From Cryptomeria japonica (taxonomy: Eukaryota > Streptophyta > Pinopsida > Cupressales > Cupressaceae): a stretch of 64,000 nt of DNA. A model generated the notes under the pieces. That model was not told the origin of the DNA. It worked only from the letters and a program-made list of their open reading frames with translations, and did not search any database. Positions 56,904 through 64,000 of this stretch are shown one piece after another. The position numbers were made by a program, and so were the translations under genes. The stretch spans positions 825,930,896 to 825,994,895 of the forward strand of contig NC_081414.1 of NCBI RefSeq assembly GCF_030272615.1. The letters run 5' to 3'. How positions within the stretch are numbered: the stretch's first letter is position 1; each line of letters starts with the position of its first letter.

Positions 56904-57959
56904 TTATTCTTGGAAGCCTGACAAAAAATAAGGGTAAAGCTCTCTCATTCGAGCAACATCCTCCCATGTCTCTAAAAAATCACCACTTAGGTCCCATTGG
57001 ACCCTTACTTACTCTATGTCACAACACTTGAGGGCCAGCCCTTGACACTGAAGAATGTGCACGGGCTCTAAAGAAAGCTGCCCGTCCTCGACCTGCAATG
57101 AATGCCAATCCAAAACATGTGATATATTAGGATGATAAGGTCTCAATACAGACACATGAAGCACATCATGAATAGGGGATAAGCTGGGCAGAAAGGCATG
57201 GTGATACGCTACAGGACCAATCCACTCTAAAATATCGAAAGGTCCTACAAATCAAGGCACCAACTTAGAGCCTTTTCCATAACGGATATGACTCTTTCAT
57301 AGACGCACTCTCAAAAACACCTTATCTCTAATAGAAAAATGCATGTCCACATGATGAGAATTTGCATATTTCTTCTGTCTATTCTATGCCATTGTCAAAT
57401 GCTCTCTAATACGCCCCACCTCCTACTCTATGTCCTACAACATCTCCGAACCAAGGAGTACTCTTTCCTCTACATGATCCCAACTCAAGGGTGTTTGACA
57501 CGGTCTACCATATAATGCTTGGAAAGGAGACATGCCAATCAAACTATGATAGCCGTTGTTATAGGAAAAACCCACCAAATGAATGTAATTCTCCCATCTG
57601 GACTGCTGATCCATGACATACATCCACAACATGTCCTCCAAGACATGATTAACCCTTTCTGTTTGACCATCTATCTCTAGATGATATGCCGAACTGAAGT
57701 TTAGTTGCACTCCTAAGTCATGCTAAAGGGAAGTCCATAATGCTAAAGTGAACACTGGATCACAATCTGATATAATCCATCGAGGAATACCATGCAACAT
57801 CCTTATCTGCTCCATGAAAATATGAGCCATTGTCCATCTAATAAAAAAGGAATGTGCTACCTTGGTCAACCTATCAAGGGTGACCATGATAACATCATGA
57901 GGATGTGAAGGAATAGACAAACCAGCGATAAAATCCATAGATATTGAAGTAGTCACCAA
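56904..57959 (-). pseudogene. D integrase core and chromodomain-like C-terminus
   Basis: From the E junction: ISMDFIAGLS (first catalytic Asp), DRLTKVAHSFF, IISDCDPVF (second Asp), then after a stop SAYHLEIDGQTERVN (Glu kept; the usual PQTDGQTE reads LEIDGQTE). Then a degenerate linker with FVGPFDILEWIGPVAY and a chromodomain-like VRVQWD...TWEDVARMRELYPYF, ending at TAA near 56904. Several stops and frameshifts. The upstream integrase zinc segment, reverse transcriptase and gag are not in this window. Confidence 0.8.
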
Positions 57960-58750
57960 TGAGGAGGGACCTCAAGGAGATCAATCCAAACCGGTCAGCA
58001 AGAGTAAACACAACAGAAACACACAGATATGATGGAGGCAATGTAGAACAGATAGATTTATTGCATGAAATCTAATTACATCCAACTGCTAACAACTGGG
58101 TTACAATATACCGACACACAGGCCTGGTATAATAGGTCACACCGGGACCTTGAAACAAAAGATCTATCCTCTAGGCATAGTCTAGCTATCTGATACTTCT
58201 TAATTATCAGATTGATTTCTAATTTATTACATTCTAAAACATGATTACAAATATATATATCAATCTAAAGGATCCAGTTGGCCAAAAAAAAGGATCAAAA
58301 CCCGAAGAAAAGACCTAATGTGCAAAATGAATAAGGTCAACCTTCGCCAAGAGATTCCTCCAGAAAATACAAAGGGTGAAACGTAGAAGGTTGGCCACAT
58401 GCCAAGAAACATCAAGATCAATGCCCAAGGCTTCCTAAGCTTTAGAATGGGTTCTGGTAGATCACCAGAATAGGTCTCAAGAAACCAGTAACAAAGGAAC
58501 AACTGGTAACAAGAAACTATCAAGGAAACTGGTAGTGATATCTTATCGGAAAGTGATCCAAATGAGATGTGGTTTGAAAGAAAGAAAGATGATCAAGTAT
58601 TCAAGTAGAATCTAGCTCCATAGGATCTGATGAGCCAAAAATGGGACACATAGAAAGGAAAACTGAAACTGCAAACAAAAAACAAAACATAAAAGAATGT
58701 TTTTGGTTGATGCAAGATTGTTGTGAACCAGGGATGCTCCTGCACTAGAC
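57960..58750 (-). repeat. 3' LTR of E (inner boundary approximate)
   Basis: Outer end at 57960, reading ...GGTCCCTCCTCA on the minus strand. A TATA-like run (58249-58258) and AATAAA (about 58052-58057) lie in the right order for minus-strand transcription. The inner end may be TGCAGGAGCATCC at 58744, whose ends pair with GGTCCCTCCTCA, but I see no convincing polypurine tract, so the boundary is uncertain by tens of bases. Confidence 0.6.
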
Positions 58751-58778
58751 ATCTAGGGTTAATGAAAAATTGAGCCTC

Positions 58779-59932
58779 TCAATTTGTTGGGGTTAGAGGG
58801 AAACCATGGTAGTCTACCTCTTCCTGATAAATCCAAGATGAATCTTCAACTGGTCTTCTCTTCCACTTCACAAGATATTCTAGTACTGATTGTTATGGAT
58901 ACTATGCCCAATCCTACTATCCAAAATCTCTTCAATTTGATCTGGTTCCTTCCATGGTAATTGTCTCTCAAGGCCTGCAACACTTTCCTCACTGAATTCT
59001 GGGTCATGGTACTCATGAAGATCTGCAATGTTGAATATAGGTGAAATACTTAGATTATCCGATAGCTCTACTTCATATGCATTTCTAGAACTGAACTTCC
59101 TCAAGATCTTATAGGGTCCAAACTTCTTCATCTGCAACTTGTTATAAGTTCCAACCAAGAATCTCTCTTTTCTCAAATATACCATCACTTCATCGCTAAC
59201 TTCAAATTCCTTATGTCTCCTCTTCTCATCTGCCTTCTCCTTATATTTTCTATTCATGTCTTCTAAATGATGTCTAGCCTAAATATGCAATGCTTCCATG
59301 TGATCTACAAATTCTTCTTCTTCTAAACTCTTCTGGTCTTCACTACTAATGTCTCTCAATTCCACTATTTCTCTAGGATGGGCTTTGGTAACAATCTCAA
59401 AAGGTGTTTTTCCGGTACTTCTATTCATGAAATTGTTATAGGCAAACTCTTCTTGTGAAAGGATCAAATCTCAACTTCTGGTTTTATCTCCCACTAAACA
59501 TCTAAACAGGTTTCCCAAACTTCGGTTAACTACTTTTGTCTGTCCATCAGTCTGTGGATGAAAAGTAGAACTAAACTTCAAATTTGTCTTTGTCTTCTTC
59601 CAAAGTCTTCTCCGAAAATAGCCAACAAACTTAGTGTCTCTGTCTGAAACTATGCTCTTAGGTAATCCATGCAATCTTACCACTTCCTTGAAAAATAGGT
59701 TTGCTACATGCAATGCATCTGATGTCTTCTTACAAGTTAAGAAATGAGCCATCTTTGAAAATCTATCCACTACCACAAATATAGAATCATTCCCTCTTGG
59801 TGTCTTAGGTAATCCGAGTACAAAATGCATGCTTATATCCTCCCAAGGTTTTACCAGTACTGTCAAAGGTTTATATAATCCCACATTCTGACTAATACCT
59901 TTTGCAACTTGAGAAACTCTACAACTCTGCAC
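58779..59932 (-). pseudogene. E integrase core and chromodomain
   Basis: One frame from 59932 to 58880 with stops at 59471 and 59279. Catalytic triad: the usual MDFVLGLP reads MHFVLGLP (Asp to His), SDRDTKF keeps the second Asp, and DGQTEVVNRSLG reads [12 protein letters not shown] (Glu to Lys). Then RSTGKTPFEIV, KFGPYKILRKF and YEVELSDN. A chromodomain follows (EEILDSRIGHS, then YLVKWKRRPVEDSSW in another frame, a one-base shift near 58880), ending at TGA 58779-58781. The integrase zinc segment (59933-60110) is too decayed to read with confidence. Confidence 0.85.
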
Positions 59933-60110
59933 ATATCTCTTAACATCCTTATGAATTTGGGGCCAAAAGTACTACTCACTCACCAATGCAACTATTTTAT
60001 CAATGACAAAAATGTACAACTAAACCTCCATTGTGCTTCTCTTTGATAAAGTTCTCTCTCATGGAACTCTTACGTATGCATAACTAAACTCCCTTGAATA
60101 ACATCCCATC

Positions 60111-61280
60111 CTAAATGAAATAATCCAACCATTTTCTCCTATCAAGCATAACCGGTTCTCTACATGCTTTCCAAGGTTTTGCAAAATCCGGGTCTTCATC
60201 ATACAAGGTCTTCAAATATTCAAAACCTAATACTGTCACTCTCATCTCTGTCAGCAAATTCCTTCTCCTACTCAATGCATCAACAACTTTGTTAGATTTC
60301 CCACTTCTATGCTTCAACACAAAGGTGTAACTCTGCAAGAAATCTACTCATCTCATATGTCTTTGATTCAACTTACTTTGACAGTTCAAATACTACAAAG
60401 CTTGATGATCTGTATACAACACAAACTCCTGAGGCAGCAAGTAATGTCTCCATTTCTTCAAGGCTTGAACTATGGCATAAAATTCCTGATCATACATTGA
60501 ATATCTCTTTCGGGCATCATTCAAATTATCACTAAAATATGCTATCGCTCTCCCTTCTTGACTCAAAACTGCTCATATTTCCATTCCACTTGCATCACAA
60601 TCCACTTGAAATACCTTCTTGAAATCTGGTAAAGCCAACACAGGATGCTCAGTCATTTTCTGTTTCAACAATTCAAAAATTTTGTTTGCTTTGATGGTCC
60701 GCTTGAATTCCTTCCGATCTCCCCTCATGGTCTCAATCATAGGGTTACAAACTGAACTAAAATTTCTAATAAAATTTCGGTAAAAACTAGCCAATCCATG
60801 AAATGATCTTACCTCTCCAATGCTTTCTGGTGTAGGCCACTCAACAATGGATTTCATTTTCTTAGGGTCCCTATTCAAACCATCCTCAGATATAATAAAG
60901 CCCAAATAGACTAACTCATCCTTCATGAAAGTGCACTTCTTGATATTGATCAACAACTTTTCTTCTCTCAATCTCTGCAAAACTTGTCTTAACTACAACA
61001 AATGCTCCTCTTTTGTCTTATTGAAAATCAGAATGTCATCCAAATACACAATAACAAACTTACCCAGAAATTTCTTCAATACCTCATTCATCAGCCTCAT
61101 AAAAGTACTCAGTGTATTAGTCAATCCAAAAGGCATCACCAACCATTCATATAATCCTTCATTTGTCTTAAATGTTGTCTTCCACTCATCACCTTCCTTG
61201 ATTCTGATATGATGATATCCACTCTTCAAATCTATCTTTGTAAAGTATTTTTTTCCACTCAAACAATCCATTATGTCGTC
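60111..61280 (-). pseudogene. E reverse transcriptase C-terminal part and RNase H
   Basis: Same frame throughout. Reverse transcriptase: [21 protein letters not shown] and catalytic YLDDILIF (about 61040-61060). Stops at TAG 60993 and TGA 60573; further stops at about 60400 and 60345. RNase H: FQVDCDASGMEI, YSMYDQEFYAIVQAL, VLYTDHQAL, VVDALSRR. One stop replaces the Trp of the usual RHMRWVDFLQ (TGG to TGA); the others fit C-to-T decay. The upstream half lies beyond solo LTR H. Confidence 0.88.
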
Positions 61281-61285
61281 CATCC

Positions 61286-62521
61286 TGTTGGAACCCTAAA
61301 TTTTGCAATTTTTAGAATTTCAGATTCCAAGACAAGAAATGAGAAAAATTCTAAATATATATATATTGAATAGGTACAAGTAATATGTTTTATATTTGTT
61401 GCACAATATGAAACCATAACATAAACACAATAATGGGCATAAAAAATGGATTGTGAAGCACCAAAGGGGTTATTTACATCATTTAAAGACCATTTATCCA
61501 TTATATACCCATAAAATAGCCTTAAAATACCTCTAATATGCCTAAACAACTTGTAAAGTGACAATTAATTACATAAACTAAGGCAATTTCGGGATTTGGA
61601 ATTATTTTTATTTAAAAGGGGGGCGTCTTTTCACCCAAAGGGGTATGAAAACCATTCAACCACATTATATATGTGTGATGTAAAATGTAAAGAGGGGGAG
61701 AATAGAGAGAGACAAGAGGGGGAGGCAATTTTGTACTTTTAAACTTTTTATCAAAAAATAACCAGTTGCATTTTCTTTCTCATATGTGTTGAGAGTTAAC
61801 ATATTTTTAGAAGGCAGTTGCTTGTGATATTATCTAAAGGAGATAAGGTTATTTGTGTTCTTCTAGTGAAATTGTGTGTTTCATATTGTAGATTTGGATA
61901 AAAAAAGATTTACTTGTGAATTGTAATTGTTCCTGGTATTTCTTCCTTGGATGGTCTCTCAAAGTTAGGGTTAAATTCATTCAAGCGGTTTACAATATAG
62001 ACATTGAAGTAGAGCTCATAAGAAACAGTAACTGACAGACTCGTCGAGAGGGGGTGGGTTTGAAAACTGTCTCATAAGTTTACACAATAAGTCTTGAAGA
62101 AATATAAGACTCTGTAGCCCAAATAAGAGGAAAGGCACTGATCATTTGTAAACAAACCCTTTAACCATACCAATCACCCTTTACTTTTAAGCATTAGGAT
62201 TAGTAGAGTAGGTATAGTAAGGTAATTTAGCCAAAGTGTAACATATATACCTTTGTAAGATACATAGATCAATACACACATCTGAAATCAATCTGTTTGA
62301 GAAACTTATGCCATTCTGACACTAAATCTGCTATAAAAAGCATTAGTTGAAGGAACAACTAGTGAGTAGGTATACCCGCCTAGGTCCTACAGAGCCTAAA
62401 GTGAGAGAGTTAGTAACCAAATAGGTTCACTCTATAAGTTGGCCAAGTCAATTGGAGGGTTTGATCATAGGAGTTGGCATTTCCTTAGAACCTATCCAAT
62501 CTGTTGATTTGAGACCCAACA
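61286..62521. mobile_element. element H: solo LTR inside the E reverse transcriptase gene
   Basis: 1236 bp, ends TGTTGGAACCC and GAGACCCAACA, flanked by CATCC at 61281-61285 and 62522-62526. No internal genes. TGTTGG...CCAACA ends are typical of copia LTRs. Either strand could be sense; TATATATG near 61664 favours plus. A solo LTR is the usual product of recombination between two LTRs of a full element (known). Confidence 0.9.
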
Positions 62522-62526
62522 CATCC

Positions 62527-63200
62527 TAGGCAAAGGAAACCAATATTTCACCGTGATCTTGTTTATTTCTCTAGAATTGGTACACATCCTCCATTCTCCA
62601 TTCTTCTTAGATGCTAATACTATTGGTACTACACAAGGGCTCAAAGTTTCCCTGATCAAACCTTTTTCAAATAGCTCCTGCACTTGTCTATTCAGTTCTT
62701 CATTCTCTGTCGGTGTCAACCGGTGTACAACTTTGTTAGGTAAACTAGCTCTGGGAACTAAGTCCATGCAATGACTAATACTTCTAACAGGTGGCAATCC
62801 ATCAGGTACATTATCTGAAATGATGTCCATTAGAAAATCTCTTATCTCTGTTGGGTGTTCTCCTTCCAATTCCAGTGTCTCAGTCTTCTTAGGAATTAAG
62901 GCAAAACACACATTCTCATGTCTTAGTTCATCCATGAACTTCCTTCCATCTACTAAATAAATTCTGGCATTTGTACAGACTTCATTCTTTAAAGTTTCCT
63001 CCAAAGGCAACAAGCTTTTCTTCATCCTATTGGCCACAATAGTGTATGTATTCTTCCTCCCATCATGTATTGCCTGTCTATGAAACTGCCAAGATCTTCC
63101 CAATAAAAGATGACAAATATCCATTGGCATAATATCACACAAAACTTCATCATGATAATTCCCAATTTTTCAATTTTACTAAACACTGTTCACTTACCAA
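62527..63200 (-). pseudogene. E protease C-terminal part and reverse transcriptase N-terminal part
   Basis: Minus strand. CDIMPMDICHLLLGRSWQ, the charged linker, then ELNRQVQELFEKGLIRE, CVVPIVLASKKNGEWRMC and REINKITVKYWFPLPRM, where it is cut by H. The frame differs from the upstream protease by a one-base shift near 63170. The usual WRMCVDSR-type motif reads WRMCTNSR, so the first catalytic Asp of reverse transcriptase is lost (Asp to Asn). Confidence 0.87.
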
Positions 63201-64000
63201 CAACTTATTTTCATCCCGAATCCATGCTATTTAATAAGGCTTAGGGTGTTCCAATCTCTCCAATTTCAACTTATTCACCATCTCTTCTGAAACAATATTA
63301 TCCAAACTACCACTATCAATAACAAATTTACAACACTTACTGGATACCTTACATCTGGCCTTGAACAGGTTCTTCCTCTGCAAGGGTTCTTCATCTCCTC
63401 TGGTATAACATAAAGATCTCCTCATCATTAATAGTTCTCCATCTTTCGGTTTATTGTTTGATCTGGTGGGGTTCTCTTCCACCACTATTTTTCTCTTAGT
63501 AGCCTTTGTATTATTACATTTAAATGCATGGTATCCTTCTCATGCACATTTAAAGAAGGTTCCTCTAAATGTGCTTTTGTCTTGTCTTCCAAAGTTCTCA
63601 TTCCGGTAACCATCTGGTTCTCTCCTCTGGTAGAAATTTCTAACATCCTTCTGGTATGAATTACCTTCCTTGCTTACATCCTTTTCCTTGTTATGATCTA
63701 TACTGGTTCCTCTTTCTCTGGTATATCCTCTTCCTCCTTGAAATATTCCTCTGGTAAACCTTCCACCTCTACCTCTTTGTCTCTGCTCATGCCTTTTATT
63801 CAATTTCTCTTCAGCCTTTATTGCATACTGGTAAGCCTCTTCAACATTCTCCATTTTGATCATACCGAGTTCATCTTGTATAGACATCTGCAATCTGTTC
63901 AAATATCTTGTAATTTATTCAACTTCATCATCATCATGTCCGGATTTGATGTTCAGCTTGTAAAATGCCTCAGTGTACTCCTTCACACTAGATTCCTTCT
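63201..64000 (-). pseudogene. E gag C-terminal part and protease (partial at window edge)
   Basis: One frame with TAA 63915-63917, TGA 63540-63542 and TAA at 63231-63233. Gag: VKEYTEAFYKLNIK at the edge, NVEEAYQYAIKAEEKLNKR, an Arg/Gly-rich stretch (RGRGGRFTRG), and a zinc knuckle in which a stop falls (FFKCA, stop, EGYHAFKC). Protease: FVIDSGSLDNIVSEEM (active site DSGS kept). The gag start is outside the window. Confidence 0.83.

Larger units (their letters stand above)
56395..57959 (-). mobile_element. element D: chromovirus Ty3/gypsy remnant, split by C and E
   Basis: Minus strand: integrase core, chromodomain-like end, polypurine tract and start of the 3' LTR. The LTR stops where C is inserted (56394/56395); the integrase stops where E is inserted (57959/57960). 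The rest of D would lie beyond E, outside the window, and left of 5702. It is the most decayed element here. Confidence 0.8.
57960..64000 (-). mobile_element. element E: chromovirus Ty3/gypsy, 5' part outside window, interrupted by H
   Basis: Minus strand: partial gag, protease, reverse transcriptase (split by solo LTR H), RNase H, integrase, chromodomain, 3' LTR. The ICHLLLGRSWQ motif between protease and reverse transcriptase resembles the Reina/CRM-type LLGRPWQ and not the Tekay ILGMDWL. Inserted into the D integrase gene at 57960; the mate target duplication is outside the window. Multiple stops, at least three frameshifts and two substituted integrase catalytic residues. Confidence 0.87.

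Overview
This window is plant nuclear DNA made almost entirely of nested LTR retrotransposons. I found no host gene, rRNA, tRNA or CRISPR array. The elements present (a TNT1/Tork-like Ty1/copia, chromodomain Ty3/gypsy elements, and Tat-type Ty3/gypsy elements with two RNase H domains and an antisense plant-mobile-domain gene) point to a seed plant with a large, repeat-rich genome. Conifer or other gymnosperm is possible, but the sequence does not settle it.

Layout. (1) 1-4979, minus: a copia element (K) cut by the window edge, almost intact, with a 5' LTR at 4086-4979. (2) About 4980-5701 and 56395-57959, minus: an old chromovirus (D) split by everything between. (3) 5702-56394, plus: element C, a non-autonomous LTR element (primer site for initiator Met tRNA, Gag-like protein with five zinc knuckles, a long unidentified lysine/glutamate-rich ORF, no polymerase). 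Its 5' LTR has been split into four pieces by three insertions. (4) F, 5750-13639, minus: a complete non-autonomous gag-protease element (TR-GAG type) with identical-length 1264-bp LTRs and target duplication ATGGC. (5) A, 13964-47623, plus: a Tat element with 1564-bp LTRs and target duplication GACGC. (6) B, 16800-32578, plus: a sister Tat element inside the leader of A, with 1527-bp LTRs and target duplication GAAAT. (7) G, 48337-49624: an unidentified 1.29-kb insertion flanked by TCACCT. (8) E, 57960 to the right edge, minus: a chromovirus inserted in D, itself interrupted in its reverse transcriptase by a solo LTR (H, 61286-62521, duplication CATCC).

The nest checks itself: after removing F, A and G with one duplication copy each, the C 5' LTR is 1105 bp against 1104 bp for its intact 3' LTR at 55291-56394. 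Insertion order: D first, then C and E; then F, A, G and H; then B last within A. By eye, LTR pairs differ by about 20 sites in A, 20-25 in B and about 50 in F.

How the genes fit together. B keeps an uninterrupted pol (protease, G-patch-like segment, reverse transcriptase, RNase H, archaeal-type RNase H, integrase) but a broken gag and has lost the antisense gene. A keeps the antisense plant-mobile-domain gene (43471-45262, minus) and a less damaged gag, but its pol frame carries eight stop codons, all TGA. F shares a primer-binding sequence and zinc-knuckle type with A and B and could have been mobilised by such a Tat partner. Most stops here match C-to-T decay of CGA, CAA or CAG codons, as expected for methylated, silenced transposons.
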